64,000 nt of DNA from Maricaulis sp963975345 (GCF_963975345.1 NZ_CAXBGE010000011.1:1-64000), one strand, 5' to 3'; numbered from the stretch's first letter, positions 1-8,873 are shown. Numbers and translations: made by a program. Notes: a model not told the origin generated them from the sequence alone.

Positions 1-55
1 CCGCGAAGGCGGCCGCACCGTTGGTGCCGGCGTCGTCTCGAAAATCGTCGAGTAA
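1..55 (+). CDS. tuf: Elongation factor Tu, C-terminal end (partial)
   Basis: Only the last 17 codons are in the window. They read REGGRTVGAGVVSKIVE and end at TAA (53-55), which is the standard EF-Tu carboxy terminus. EF-Tu is the GTPase that carries aminoacyl-tRNA to the ribosome. Its place 83 bp before rpsJ matches the common order in which tuf ends the str operon just upstream of the S10 operon. The 56-138 gap shows no clear terminator, so read-through from tuf is possible. Confidence 0.93.
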   Translation, partial: REGGRTVGAGVVSKIVE

Positions 56-138
56 ATAGCATTCATTGGTTGGGGCGGCGCCATCGTGCGCCGCTCCGGC
101 TTCGCTCTTTTTGAAGTTTAAGAAACGGGATCGGGTTG

Positions 139-453
<315 letters not shown>

Positions 454-457
454 GACC

Positions 458-1261
458 ATGCGCCAGGAAGATCGTAGAACCGGCGTGGTTGCCCGCAAGC
501 TCGGCATGACGCGCGTCTTTGCTGAAGACGGCTCGCATGTGCCTTGCACCGTGCTCCATCTGGAAGGTTGCCAGGTTGTGGCCCACAAAACCGTCGATAC
601 CGACGGTTATCTGGCGCTGCAGCTCGGTTCCGGCACGGCGAAAGCCAAGCGCACGCCAAAGGCGATGCGCGGGCATTTCGCGAAAGCCAAAGTTGCTCCC
701 AAGCGCAAGCTTGTGGAATTCCGGGTTCCCGAAACCGGGGTGATCGAAGTCGGCGCTGAGCTGATGGCCGATCACTTCGTACCAGGTCAAAAAGTTGACG
801 TGGCCGGCACCTCGATTGGTAAGGGTTTTGCAGGCGCGATGAAGCGTCACGGCTTTGGTGGTCTTCGGGCTTCCCACGGCGTGTCGGTTTCGCACCGTTC
901 GCATGGCTCGACTGGTCAGTGTCAGGATCCTGGCAAGGTGTTCAAGGGCAAGAAAATGGCCGGCCATATGGGTGCCGTGCGTGTGACGACCCAGAATATT
1001 GAGGTTGTTCGCGTCGACATCGATCGCGGTCTGGTTCTTGTCAAAGGCGCAGTCCCCGGTTCCGCCGGTGGCTGGGTTGAGTTGCGGGATGCCATCAAGG
1101 GACACGGCGCTGCCGATCTGCCTCTTCCTGGCAAATTCCGTACACTCGACGAGCTCAACGCGCCGGCTGCGGATAACGCACCGGTTGCTGCGGCCGCCGT
1201 GGAAGCTGATGCACCGGCTGCGACAGCCGCTGCTGAAGGCGAAGAAGGAACGGAAGCATGA
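458..1261 (+). CDS. rplC: 50S ribosomal protein L3
   Basis: The product has 267 residues. The L3 core is clear: RTGVVARKLGMTRVF near the start and the GGLRASHGVSVSHRSHGSTGQ loop region that reaches toward the peptidyl-transferase centre. L3 initiates 50S assembly. The last 35 or so residues form an Ala/Glu-rich acidic tail absent from the 209-residue E. coli protein. The stop TGA overlaps the rplD start (ATGA, 1258-1261), indicating translational coupling. Confidence 0.97.
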   Translation: MRQEDRRTGVVARKLGMTRVFAEDGSHVPCTVLHLEGCQVVAHKTVDTDGYLALQLGSGTAKAKRTPKAMRGHFAKAKVAPKRKLVEFRVPETGVIEVGAELMADHFVPGQKVDVAGTSIGKGFAGAMKRHGFGGLRASHGVSVSHRSHGSTGQCQDPGKVFKGKKMAGHMGAVRVTTQNIEVVRVDIDRGLVLVKGAVPGSAGGWVELRDAIKGHGAADLPLPGKFRTLDELNAPAADNAPVAAAAVEADAPAATAAAEGEEGTEA

Positions 1262-1893
1262 AGTTCGAGGTAAAGACCCTCGCGGCGAAAGATGCCGGTG
1301 CCATCGAGCTTGACGATGCCGTTTTCGGTATCGATGAAGTTCGCGCCGATCTTTTGCAGCGTGTCGTCAAGTGGCAGCTCGCCGCTCGGCAACAAGGAAC
1401 GCACAAGACCAAGGGCCGTTCCGAAATCGCCCGCACCAAAAAGCGGTTCGGCAAGCAAAAGGGCGGCGGTACTGCACGTCACGGCGCTCGCTCGGCTCCG
1501 CAATTTGTCGGTGGCGGCAAGGCTCACGGACCGCAAGTCCGCAGCCATGCCCATGATCTGACCAAGAAGCTGCGCTCGCTGGCCCTGTGCCATGCGCTGT
1601 CGTCGAAGGCTGGTTCGCAATCGCTCATCATTCTTGATGATGCGGTGCTGAGCGCGCCGAAGACGAAGGATTTGCGTTTGTCTTTCGCCGGTCTCGGTCT
1701 GTCGAATGTGCTCATCATCGACGGTGAAGCCGTCAATGAGAATTTTGCTCTCGCGGCTCGCAACCTGCCGTGCGTCGATGTTCTGCCCGTCCAGGGTTTG
1801 AATGTTTATGACGTGCTGCGTCGCGATACGCTGGTTTTGACCAAGTCGGCCGTGGCGAAAATCCACGAACGCTTTAGCGCGAAGGAGGCTTGA
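1258..1893 (+). CDS. rplD: 50S ribosomal protein L4
   Basis: The 211-residue product carries the L4 signature around residues 50-90 (TKGRSEIARTKKRFGKQKG, then GTARHGARSAPQFVGGG), which is the loop lining the exit tunnel. L4 binds 23S rRNA early in assembly and in some bacteria also represses its own operon; no L4-responsive leader is evident here. It starts inside the rplC stop codon and ends two bases before the rplW start. Confidence 0.97.
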   Translation: MKFEVKTLAAKDAGAIELDDAVFGIDEVRADLLQRVVKWQLAARQQGTHKTKGRSEIARTKKRFGKQKGGGTARHGARSAPQFVGGGKAHGPQVRSHAHDLTKKLRSLALCHALSSKAGSQSLIILDDAVLSAPKTKDLRLSFAGLGLSNVLIIDGEAVNENFALAARNLPCVDVLPVQGLNVYDVLRRDTLVLTKSAVAKIHERFSAKEA

Positions 1894-1895
1894 AT

Positions 1896-2192
1896 ATGTC
1901 AGCTGCTGCGCGCCATTACGACACCATCCTGGGTCCAGTGATCACGGAAAAGTCCACCCTGCTGTCGGAAGACGGCAAGGTTGTCTTCTTCGTACCGCTG
2001 AGCGCCAACAAGAAGGAGATCGCCGAGGCGGTTGAAGAGCTCTTCAAGGTGAAAGTGACGGCCGTGAACACGATCAGGATTCACGGTAAAACAAAGCGCT
2101 TCCGCGGAATTAGCGGTCGTCGTAGTGACCAGAAAAAAGCGGTCGTGACCCTTGCTGAGGGCCACGCGATCGACGTGACGACGGGGCTCTAA
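1896..2192 (+). CDS. rplW: 50S ribosomal protein L23
   Basis: The 98-residue protein has the L23 pattern HYDTILGPVITEKSTLL followed by the KKEIAEAVEELFKVKV helix. L23 sits at the tunnel exit and docks trigger factor and SRP. I choose the ATG at 1896 because AAGGAGG (1882-1888) is spaced 7 nt from it; an in-frame TTG at 1890 is too close to that site. Confidence 0.96.
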   Translation: MSAAARHYDTILGPVITEKSTLLSEDGKVVFFVPLSANKKEIAEAVEELFKVKVTAVNTIRIHGKTKRFRGISGRRSDQKKAVVTLAEGHAIDVTTGL

Positions 2193-2193
2193 G

Positions 2194-3030
2194 ATGGCTT
2201 TGAAAACATTCAAACCAACGTCTCCGGGCCGTCGTGCCCTGGTGCTTGTGGATCGCTCCGCACTGCATAAGGGACGTCCGGAAAAATCCCTTGTTGAGGG
2301 CCTGTCGAAACACGGCGGCCGCAACAATATGGGTCGGATCACGGCGCGCCGTATCGGTGGCGGTGCCAAGCGTCTGTACCGTATTATCGACTTCAAACGT
2401 CGTAAATGGGACATGCCGGCCACGGTCGAGCGTCTGGAATACGATCCGAACCGGACCGCATTCATCGCGCTGATCCAGTACGAAGATGGCGAAAAAGCCT
2501 ACATCCTGGCGCCACAGCGCCTGGCTGAAGGCGATGTCATTCTCGCGGCGGCCAAGGTCGATGTGAAGCCGGGCAATGCAATGCCGCTCAAATCGGTGCC
2601 GGTTGGCACGATCCTGCACAATGTCGAGTTGAAGCCTGAAAAGGGTGGTCAGGTCGCCCGTTCCGCTGGTGCCTATGTCCAGCTGGTCGGTCGCGATAAT
2701 GGCTATGCCCAAATTCGTCTGGCTTCCGGCGAGCTTCGCATGGTCTCCGACAAGTGCATGGCAACGGTCGGTGCGGTTTCAAACCAGGATCACTCCAACA
2801 TCAATCTCGGCAAGGCCGGTCGCAAGCGCCATATGGGCAAGCGTCCGTCGGTCCGCGGTGTTGTCATGAACCCGGTCGATCACCCACACGGCGGCGGCGA
2901 AGGCCGCACCTCTGGCGGTCGCCATCCGGTGACGCCATGGGGCAAGCCAACCAAGGGCGCGAAGACACGGAGCAACAAGTCTACGGACAAGTTCATCATC
3001 CGTTCGCGTCACGAACGCAAGAAGCGATAG
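2194..3030 (+). CDS. rplB: 50S ribosomal protein L2
   Basis: The 278-residue product matches L2 in length and content: MALKTFKPTSPGRRALV at the start, GRNNMGRITARRIGGGAKRLYR, and MNPVDHPHGGGEGRTSGG near the C-terminus. L2 binds 23S rRNA domain IV and helps 50S-30S association; the histidine in the PHGGG loop is the most conserved residue of the family. Only one base separates it from rplW. Confidence 0.98.
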   Translation: MALKTFKPTSPGRRALVLVDRSALHKGRPEKSLVEGLSKHGGRNNMGRITARRIGGGAKRLYRIIDFKRRKWDMPATVERLEYDPNRTAFIALIQYEDGEKAYILAPQRLAEGDVILAAAKVDVKPGNAMPLKSVPVGTILHNVELKPEKGGQVARSAGAYVQLVGRDNGYAQIRLASGELRMVSDKCMATVGAVSNQDHSNINLGKAGRKRHMGKRPSVRGVVMNPVDHPHGGGEGRTSGGRHPVTPWGKPTKGAKTRSNKSTDKFIIRSRHERKKR

Positions 3031-3040
3031 GGAGCCGACG

Positions 3041-3319
3041 ATGCCTCGTTCTGTCTGGAAAGGTCCGTTCGTCGACGGCTATCTGCTGAAAAAAGCGGAA
3101 AAGTCGCACGAAGCCGGACGCAAGCAAGCGATCAAGACCTGGTCGCGCCGTTCAACGATTATGCCGCAATTTGTGGGCCTGACTTTCCAGGTTCACAACG
3201 GCAACAAGTTCGTGCCTGTGCTCGTGTCGGAAGACATGGTCGGTCACAAGCTTGGTGAGTTTTCACCGACCCGGACCTATTACGGTCACGCGGCCGACAA
3301 AAAAGCGAAGCGGAGATAA
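3041..3319 (+). CDS. rpsS: 30S ribosomal protein S19
   Basis: The 92-residue protein begins MPRSVWKGPFVDGYLLKK and contains the WSRRSTIMPQFVGLTFQVHNG core, both diagnostic of S19. It lies in the 30S head next to S13 and contacts the A-site finger. It follows rplB by 10 bp, with GGAG just upstream of the ATG. Confidence 0.97.
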   Translation: MPRSVWKGPFVDGYLLKKAEKSHEAGRKQAIKTWSRRSTIMPQFVGLTFQVHNGNKFVPVLVSEDMVGHKLGEFSPTRTYYGHAADKKAKRR

Positions 3320-3322
3320 GAG

Positions 3323-3703
3323 ATGGGAAAGTCTACCAATCCCCGCCGCGTCGCTGATAATGAAGCACGGGCGAAATTGCGGACGATCCGCACGAGCGGC
3401 CAGAAGCTCAACCTCGTTGCTGCGATGATCCGCGGCAAGAAGGTCGAGCGCGCCCTCGCGGATCTTGAATTCTCGCGCAAGCGGATTTCACTTGAGGTCA
3501 AGAAGACCCTCGAGTCAGCGATCGCCAACGCCGAAAACAATCACGGCCTCGACATCGATTCTCTGATCGTTGCTGAAGCTTTCGTCGGCAAGAATCTGGT
3601 GATGAAGCGTTTCCGGGCCCGTGCCCGTGGGCGTGGCGCCAAGATCCTGAAACCGTTTTCCGAGCTCACAATCGTGGTTCGTGAAGTTGAGGAGGCCGCC
3701 TGA
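3323..3703 (+). CDS. rplV: 50S ribosomal protein L22
   Basis: The product has 126 residues. The L22 features are LRTSGQKLNLVAAMIRGKKV-like start, the ISLEVKKTLESAIANAENNHGLD helix and the basic KRFRARARGRGAKILKPFSEL hairpin that reaches into the exit tunnel, where macrolide-resistance changes occur in other bacteria. Its stop shares one base with the rpsC start (TGATG at 3701-3705). Confidence 0.97.
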   Translation: MGKSTNPRRVADNEARAKLRTIRTSGQKLNLVAAMIRGKKVERALADLEFSRKRISLEVKKTLESAIANAENNHGLDIDSLIVAEAFVGKNLVMKRFRARARGRGAKILKPFSELTIVVREVEEAA

Positions 3704-4407
3704 TGGGTCAGAAAGTAAATCCGATCGGTCTGCGCCTCGGCATCAACCGTACATGGGATTCCCGCTGGTATGCGACAGCTGGCGAATACGCCAAGCTGCT
3801 GCATGAAGATCTCGCGATCCGCAAAGTGCTGAAAGAGCGCCTCAAGGCTGCCAGCATTTCCAAGATAGTGATCGAGCGTCCGCACAAGAAATGCCGCGTC
3901 ACCGTTCATACGGCGCGTCCCGGTGTGGTGATCGGCAAGAAGGGCTCCGATATCGAAGTCCTGCGCCGTGAGCTTTCGAAAATGGTCGATGGCGAAGTGT
4001 TCTTGAACCTGGTTGAAGTTCGCAAGCCGGAAATTGATGCCACGCTGGTCGCGGAATCGATTGCGCAGCAGCTTGAGCGTCGCGTGGCGTTCCGCCGTGC
4101 GATGAAGCGCTCCCTGCAATCGGCGATGCGCATGGGTGCCAAGGGCTGCAAGGTCGTTGTTGGCGGCCGCCTCGGTGGTGCCGAAATCGCCCGGACCGAA
4201 CAGTATAATGAAGGCTCCGTGCCGCTCCATACGCTGCGTGCGGATATCGATTATGGGACCGCCTCGGCCAAGACCGCGATGGGTATCATCGGGATCAAGG
4301 TCTGGATCAACAAGGGCGAGATCATGGAACACGACCCGATGGCCCAGGAGCGCCGGCTCCAGGAGTCGGGTGAGCAGCGCGCCCGTTCGGGCCGCCAGGC
4401 TGCGTAG
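3703..4407 (+). CDS. rpsC: 30S ribosomal protein S3
   Basis: The 234-residue protein starts MGQKVNPIGLRLGINR, the S3 signature, and includes the KH-domain motif VVIGKKGSDIEVLRREL around residues 75-90. S3 lines the mRNA entry tunnel with S4 and S5 and takes part in helicase activity. Its start overlaps the rplV stop by one base, and GAGGAGG within the end of rplV serves as the ribosome binding site. Confidence 0.98.
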   Translation: MGQKVNPIGLRLGINRTWDSRWYATAGEYAKLLHEDLAIRKVLKERLKAASISKIVIERPHKKCRVTVHTARPGVVIGKKGSDIEVLRRELSKMVDGEVFLNLVEVRKPEIDATLVAESIAQQLERRVAFRRAMKRSLQSAMRMGAKGCKVVVGGRLGGAEIARTEQYNEGSVPLHTLRADIDYGTASAKTAMGIIGIKVWINKGEIMEHDPMAQERRLQESGEQRARSGRQAA

Positions 4408-4419
4408 GGAAATCGGGTC

Positions 4420-4833
4420 ATGCTGCAACCGAAACGTACAAAATTCCGCAAAGCCCATAAGGGTCGGATCAAGGGTGTTGCCAAAGGCGGCTTCACGCTG
4501 AATTTCGGATCTTACGGTCTTAAGGCGCTTGAGCCTGAACGCGTAACTGCGCGTCAGATTGAAGCGACCCGCCGCGCCATCACCCGCCATATGAAGCGGG
4601 CAGGGCGCGTGTGGATCCGTATCTTCCCGGACGTGCCGGTTTCCAAGAAACCGACAGAAGTCCGGATGGGTAAAGGTAAGGGCACGCCAGAATTCTGGGC
4701 GTGTCGTGTGAAACCGGGCCGTATCATGTTCGAAATCGACGGTGTTCCGGACGATGTCGCACGTGAGGCTCTGTCGCTCGGCGCTGCAAAGCTGCCGATC
4801 AAGACGAAAATCGTCGCCCGGATGGGCGAGTAA
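4420..4833 (+). CDS. rplP: 50S ribosomal protein L16
   Basis: The 137-residue protein has the L16 start MLQPKRTKFRKAHKGR and the conserved RIFPDVPVSKKPTEVRMGKGKG block. L16 organises the A-tRNA site on the 50S subunit. Length equals the usual 136-138. It is 12 bp from rpsC and 14 bp from rpmC. Confidence 0.98.
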   Translation: MLQPKRTKFRKAHKGRIKGVAKGGFTLNFGSYGLKALEPERVTARQIEATRRAITRHMKRAGRVWIRIFPDVPVSKKPTEVRMGKGKGTPEFWACRVKPGRIMFEIDGVPDDVAREALSLGAAKLPIKTKIVARMGE

Positions 4834-4847
4834 GGGAGAGCGGAACG

Positions 4848-5054
4848 ATGAAACCCGTTGACGTTCGCGCCATGACCGAAGATCAGCTGAAGGACAATAT
4901 CCTGAAGCTGAAAAAGGAGCAGTTCAATCTGCGCTTCCAGGCGGCCACCGGCCAGCTGGAAAACACGGCTCGTGTGACCCAGGTTCGCCGCGACATCGCG
5001 CGTCTCCGGACCATTCAGAGCGAGCGCAAGTCGCAGCAAGAGCAAGGGAGTTAA
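4848..5054 (+). CDS. rpmC: 50S ribosomal protein L29
   Basis: The 68-residue helical protein has the L29 pattern: MTEDQLKDNILKLKKEQFNLRFQ, then NTARVTQVRRDIARLRTI. L29 packs against L23 at the tunnel exit. GGGAGAG lies just upstream of the ATG. The gene sits between rplP and rpsQ as expected. Confidence 0.96.
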   Translation: MKPVDVRAMTEDQLKDNILKLKKEQFNLRFQAATGQLENTARVTQVRRDIARLRTIQSERKSQQEQGS

Positions 5055-5057
5055 GCG

Positions 5058-5294
5058 ATGCCGAGGCGTATCCTGCAAGGCGTCGTGGTGAGCGATAAAG
5101 GTACCAAAACCGTTGTGGTTCGGGTGGAGCGGACATTCCTGCACCCCCTGCTTCGCAAGACGGTTCGCCGTACCAAGCGTTATCACGCGCATGATGAGCA
5201 ATCCGCATTCAAGGTCGGGGACATGATCCAGATCCAGGAATGTGCACCCAAGTCGAAACTTAAACGGTGGGAGGTAGTTCCGGCTCAAGCCTAG
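5058..5294 (+). CDS. rpsQ: 30S ribosomal protein S17
   Basis: The 78-residue protein begins MPRRILQGVVVSDKGTKTVV and holds the HPLLRKTVRRTKRYHAHDE block of the S17 OB fold. S17 is a primary 16S rRNA binder needed for early 30S assembly. It is 3 bp from rpmC and 40 bp from rplN. Confidence 0.97.
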   Translation: MPRRILQGVVVSDKGTKTVVVRVERTFLHPLLRKTVRRTKRYHAHDEQSAFKVGDMIQIQECAPKSKLKRWEVVPAQA

Positions 5295-5334
5295 GCTTGG
5301 ACTGGATAACGCCATCTCATAAGGAGGATCTGCG

Positions 5335-5703
5335 ATGATCCAGATGCAGACAAATCTGGACGTGGCCGACAATTCCGGCGCACGTCGCGTGCAATGCATC
5401 AAGGTGCTTGGCGGCGCGAAGCGTCGTTATGCCCACGTCGGCGACATTATTGTCGTCTCCATCAAGGAAGCCATTCCACGCGGTCGCGTGAAGAAGGGCG
5501 ATGTTCGCAAAGCCGTCGTCGTTCGTGTCCGCAAGGACATCAAACGCAAGGACGGCAGCGTCATTCGTTTTGATTCGAATTCGGCTGTGTTGATCAACAA
5601 TAATAACGAGCCGCTCGGCACGCGTATCTTCGGACCAGTTCCGCGCGAACTTCGCGCCAAGAACCACATGAAGATTATCTCGCTGGCTCCGGAGGTGCTG
5701 TAA
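5335..5703 (+). CDS. rplN: 50S ribosomal protein L14
   Basis: The 122-residue product begins MIQMQTNLDVADNSGARRVQ, the universally conserved L14 start, and has the standard length. L14 bridges to 16S h14 and is the docking site of the silencing factor RsfS. A full AAGGAGG Shine-Dalgarno (5321-5327) precedes the ATG by 7 nt, the strongest in this part of the operon. The stop shares one base with rplX. Confidence 0.98.
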   Translation: MIQMQTNLDVADNSGARRVQCIKVLGGAKRRYAHVGDIIVVSIKEAIPRGRVKKGDVRKAVVVRVRKDIKRKDGSVIRFDSNSAVLINNNNEPLGTRIFGPVPRELRAKNHMKIISLAPEVL

Positions 5704-6020
5704 TGGCTGCAAAGATCAAGAAGGGCGACAAGGTCGTCATTCTCGCTGGCCGTGACAAGGGCAAGACCGGCGAAGTCATGAAAGTGATGCCTGCTGAAGA
5801 TCGGATGATCGTTGCCGGCGTGAATGTGGTCAAACGCCACACGCGCGCAACGCAAGCCGATCCGGGCGGCATCAAGGAAAAAGAAGCCACGATCCACAAA
5901 TCAAATGTGGCTCTGGCCGATCCGAAGACTGGTGAGCCGACCCGTGTCGGTTTCAAGACGCTTGATGACGGCCGCAAGGTCCGTTTCGCCAAGAGTTCGG
6001 GTGAGGTGATCGATGTCTGA
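5703..6020 (+). CDS. rplX: 50S ribosomal protein L24
   Basis: The 105-residue product carries the L24 KOW motif near the start (KKGDKVVILAGRDKGKTGEV) and the GVNVVKRHTRATQADPGGI loop. L24 is one of two 50S assembly initiators. It overlaps rplN by 1 nt at its start and rplE by 8 nt at its end (6013-6020). Confidence 0.97.
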   Translation: MAAKIKKGDKVVILAGRDKGKTGEVMKVMPAEDRMIVAGVNVVKRHTRATQADPGGIKEKEATIHKSNVALADPKTGEPTRVGFKTLDDGRKVRFAKSSGEVIDV

Positions 6021-6567
6021 TTCTTACACACCACGTCTTCGTACGAAGTATCGCGAAGAGATCCGCGCCAAGCTGAAAGAAAAATTCGGCTATGCCAACG
6101 TCATGCAGATCCCGCGCCTCGATAAGGTCGTGATCAATATGGGTGTTGGTGAAGCGGCCCAGGATTCCAAGAAGATCAAGGGCGCGCTCGAAGACCTTCA
6201 GGCGATCTCCGGCCAAAAGCCGGTCCAGACCGTTGCGAAGAATTCGATCGCTGGCTTCAAGCTGCGCGAAGAACAGGTGATCGGGGCCAAAGTGACCCTG
6301 CGCCAGGATCGCATGTATGAGTTCCTCGACCGACTGATTACGATTGCCCTGCCACGCGTCCGCGACTTTCGCGGCCTTAATGGCAAGAGCTTCGACGGTC
6401 GTGGCAATTACGCGATGGGTTTGAAAGAACACATCGTTTTCCCTGAGATCGACTATGATAAGGTCGAGAAGATCCGGGGTATGGACATTGTGGTGTGCAC
6501 CACCGCAAATTCGGATGAAGAAGCGAAGGCTTTGTTGGCCGAGTTCGATTTTCCGTTTTCGAACTAA
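6013..6567 (+). CDS. rplE: 50S ribosomal protein L5
   Basis: The 184-residue product has the L5 blocks IPRLDKVVINMGVGEA, SGQKPVQTVAKNSIAGFKLR and the RDFRGLNGKSFDGRGNYAMG segment. L5 binds 5S rRNA and contacts P-site tRNA. Translation begins 8 nt inside rplX, so the two are coupled. Confidence 0.98.
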   Translation: MSDSYTPRLRTKYREEIRAKLKEKFGYANVMQIPRLDKVVINMGVGEAAQDSKKIKGALEDLQAISGQKPVQTVAKNSIAGFKLREEQVIGAKVTLRQDRMYEFLDRLITIALPRVRDFRGLNGKSFDGRGNYAMGLKEHIVFPEIDYDKVEKIRGMDIVVCTTANSDEEAKALLAEFDFPFSN

Positions 6568-6615
6568 CGCAACAAGGGCGCAGGCCGATCGGGCCTTGCA
6601 CGCAGGAGGAATTAA

Positions 6616-6921
6616 ATGGCGAAAAAATCCGCAGTGGAGCGCAATCGCAAGCGCGAGCTCTTGGTCAAGCGTTACGCAACCAAGCGCGAGCAGCTCAAGT
6701 CGATTGCCCGTAATAAGGACCTGCCGGTTGAGGAGCGCTTTGCCGCTCAGCTCAAGCTGGCAAGCCTGCCGCGCAATTCCGCGGTATCGCGCGTGCGCAA
6801 CCGTTGCCTGATCTCGGGCCGGCCGCGCGCTTTCTATCGCAAGTTCCGCATGTCGCGTATCGCGATGCGTGATCTGGCCAGCCAGGGCTTGGTGCCCGGC
6901 ATGGTCAAGTCAAGCTGGTAA
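6616..6921 (+). CDS. rpsN: 30S ribosomal protein S14 (long, zinc-free form)
   Basis: The 101-residue protein starts MAKKSAVERNRKRELLVKRY and contains LPRNSAVSRVRNRCLISGRPR. It lacks the CxxC zinc pairs of the short 61-residue form, so it is the zinc-independent type. A clear AGGAGG (6604-6609) precedes the ATG. It lies 48 bp after rplE. Confidence 0.97.
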   Translation: MAKKSAVERNRKRELLVKRYATKREQLKSIARNKDLPVEERFAAQLKLASLPRNSAVSRVRNRCLISGRPRAFYRKFRMSRIAMRDLASQGLVPGMVKSSW

Positions 6922-6933
6922 GGGAGAGCGAGC

Positions 6934-7329
6934 ATGGTGAATGATCCTCTCGGCGATATGTTGACCCGTATCCGTAATGCGCTGATGCGCAATAAGCGGA
7001 CCGTCAGCACGCCAGCCTCGGCCCTGCGCCGTCGCGTTCTCGAAGTCCTGAAGAGTGAAGGCTATATCCGCGACTTTGCGGAAGTCGATCATTCGACCGG
7101 CCAGAAGGAACTCGAAATCGAGCTGAAATATTACGAAGGTGACTCGGTGATCCAGCACATCAAGCGGATTTCCAAGCCAGGTCGCCGCGTTTATTCCGGC
7201 GTCAAAGATATTGCTCTCGTCCAGAACGGCCTCGGCATCGCTATCCTGTCCACCCCCAAGGGTGTGATGTCGGATACGAGTGCCCGTGAAGCCAATGTGG
7301 GCGGGGAAATTCTCTGCCACGTAAGCTAA
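6934..7329 (+). CDS. rpsH: 30S ribosomal protein S8
   Basis: The 131-residue product begins MVNDPLGDMLTRIRNALMR and ends with the S8 motif LSTPKGVMSDTSAREANVGGE. S8 binds the central domain of 16S rRNA and, in E. coli, represses the spc operon near rplE. It is 12 bp from rpsN and 13 bp from rplF. Confidence 0.98.
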   Translation: MVNDPLGDMLTRIRNALMRNKRTVSTPASALRRRVLEVLKSEGYIRDFAEVDHSTGQKELEIELKYYEGDSVIQHIKRISKPGRRVYSGVKDIALVQNGLGIAILSTPKGVMSDTSAREANVGGEILCHVS

Positions 7330-7342
7330 GGGAGCGAACCTA

Positions 7343-7876
7343 ATGTCACGTATCGGTAAACTCCCCGTCGCAATCCCGGCCGGCGTCACCACGACGCTGA
7401 CCGAGAGTGGCCTGACCGTCAAAGGACCCAAGGGCGAATTGTCCATGGTGTTCGTTCCTGAGGTGACCGTCACCCAGGAAGAAGACGGCTTCAAGGTCAC
7501 GCCACGCGATATGACGAAGCGCGCCCGCTCCATGTGGGGCTTGCAGCGCGCGCTGGTGGCCAATTTGGTCCAGGGCGTCACAGCGGGTTACGAGAAAAAT
7601 CTCGAACTGGTCGGCGTCGGTTATCGCGCTGCCATGCAAGGCAATTCCGTGAAGCTGGCCCTCGGCCTGTCCCACGACGTTGTTTACGAGCCGCCTGCAG
7701 GTGTCAGGATTTCGTCTACGAAGCCCACCGAGATCAAGATCGAAGGTGCGGACAAGCAGAAAGTTGGCCAAGTGGCCGCCGAGATCCGTCGCTTTCGTCC
7801 GCCAGAGCCCTATAAGGGCAAGGGCATCAAATATGTTGGCGAATACATTCGCCGCAAAGAAGGCAAGAAGAAGTAG
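7343..7876 (+). CDS. rplF: 50S ribosomal protein L6
   Basis: The 177-residue product starts MSRIGKLPVAIPAGV and has the C-terminal signature RFRPPEPYKGKGIKYVGEY that binds the sarcin-ricin loop region. Two tandem L6 folds account for the length. It is 8 bp before rplR. Confidence 0.98.
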   Translation: MSRIGKLPVAIPAGVTTTLTESGLTVKGPKGELSMVFVPEVTVTQEEDGFKVTPRDMTKRARSMWGLQRALVANLVQGVTAGYEKNLELVGVGYRAAMQGNSVKLALGLSHDVVYEPPAGVRISSTKPTEIKIEGADKQKVGQVAAEIRRFRPPEPYKGKGIKYVGEYIRRKEGKKK

Positions 7877-7884
7877 GGCGAGCG

Positions 7885-8247
7885 ATGAAAAACCAACGCG
7901 AAAAATCTGTCCGGCGCGCCCAGCGCACACGGACCCGTCTGCGGAAATTCGCCAATGGACGCTTGCGTCTGTCCGTCTTCCGTTCTTCGAAGAATATCTA
8001 CGCCCAAATCATCGACGACACGAGCGGCATCACTGTTGCCGCCGCGTGTTCGCTCGAGGATGCGGCCAAGAAGGAGCACCCGAAAGGGGGCGACGTCACG
8101 GCAGCCGGTATCGTGGGTAAGATGATCGCTGAGCGCGCCGTCAAGGCTGGCGTCAAAGAGGTCGTCTTCGATCGCGGCGGGAATATGTTTCACGGGCGCG
8201 TCAAAGCGCTTGCAGAGGCGGCCCGCGAGGGCGGCCTGAGCTTTTAA
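7885..8247 (+). CDS. rplR: 50S ribosomal protein L18
   Basis: The 120-residue product has a basic N-terminus (RRAQRTRTRLRKFANGRLRL) and the L18 C-terminal motif VVFDRGGNMFHGRVKALAEAAREGGL. L18 binds 5S rRNA with L5. A GGGCGAGCG stretch, not a strong Shine-Dalgarno, precedes the ATG. Confidence 0.97.
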   Translation: MKNQREKSVRRAQRTRTRLRKFANGRLRLSVFRSSKNIYAQIIDDTSGITVAAACSLEDAAKKEHPKGGDVTAAGIVGKMIAERAVKAGVKEVVFDRGGNMFHGRVKALAEAAREGGLSF

Positions 8248-8259
8248 GGGAGCGGACGC

Positions 8260-8862
8260 ATGGCTCATCCAAACGAGCAGCAGCGCGATCGTGGTGATCG
8301 GGGTCGCGGACGCGGTCGCGGTCGTGAACAAGAGCGTGAAGACGAATTCGTCGACAAGCTGGTTCACATCAATCGTGTTGCCAAGACTGTTAAAGGCGGC
8401 CGTAACTTCCAGTTCGCCGCGCTTGTCGTCGTCGGTGACAAGAAGGGCCGTGTCGGCTTCGGCCAGGGCAAGGCCCGCGAAGTTCCTGAAGCCATTCGCA
8501 AGGCCACTGATGAAGCCAAGAAGAGCTTGATCCGCGTGCCACTGCGTGAGGGCCGGACCCTGCATCATGATGGCAAGGGCCGTCACGGTGCTGGCAAGGT
8601 GGTTCTGCGCGCTGCGCCTCCAGGTACCGGCGTCATCGCCGGTGGCCCGATGCGCGCTGTGCTCGAAACCCTCGGGATTCACGACGTTGTGGCCAAATCG
8701 GTCGGCACGTCCAACCCGTACAACATGATCCGCGCCACGTTCGACGCGCTGAAATCGCAGGCGAGCCCACGCTCGGTTGCGGCCAAGCGCGGCCTGAAGG
8801 TTGGTGATGTGGTGAACCGTCGCGACGATGGCGCGTCCTCACCCGAAGCGATCGAAGCGTAA
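8260..8862 (+). CDS. rpsE: 30S ribosomal protein S5
   Basis: The 200-residue protein has the S5 dsRNA-binding core (FVDKLVHINRVAKTVKGGRN, then FAALVVVGDKKGRVGFG). S5 sits near the decoding site and mRNA entry. The first 28 residues are Gln/Arg/Gly/Asp-rich, a low-complexity extension of a kind common in alphaproteobacterial S5. The C-terminal 15 residues are also extended. Confidence 0.97.
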   Translation: MAHPNEQQRDRGDRGRGRGRGREQEREDEFVDKLVHINRVAKTVKGGRNFQFAALVVVGDKKGRVGFGQGKAREVPEAIRKATDEAKKSLIRVPLREGRTLHHDGKGRHGAGKVVLRAAPPGTGVIAGGPMRAVLETLGIHDVVAKSVGTSNPYNMIRATFDALKSQASPRSVAAKRGLKVGDVVNRRDDGASSPEAIEA

Positions 8863-8873
8863 GGATCGCTGTC

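Noticed and set aside
3541..4590. 349-codon minus-strand ORF across rplV, rpsC and rplP
   Set aside because: Shadow of conserved ribosomal genes.
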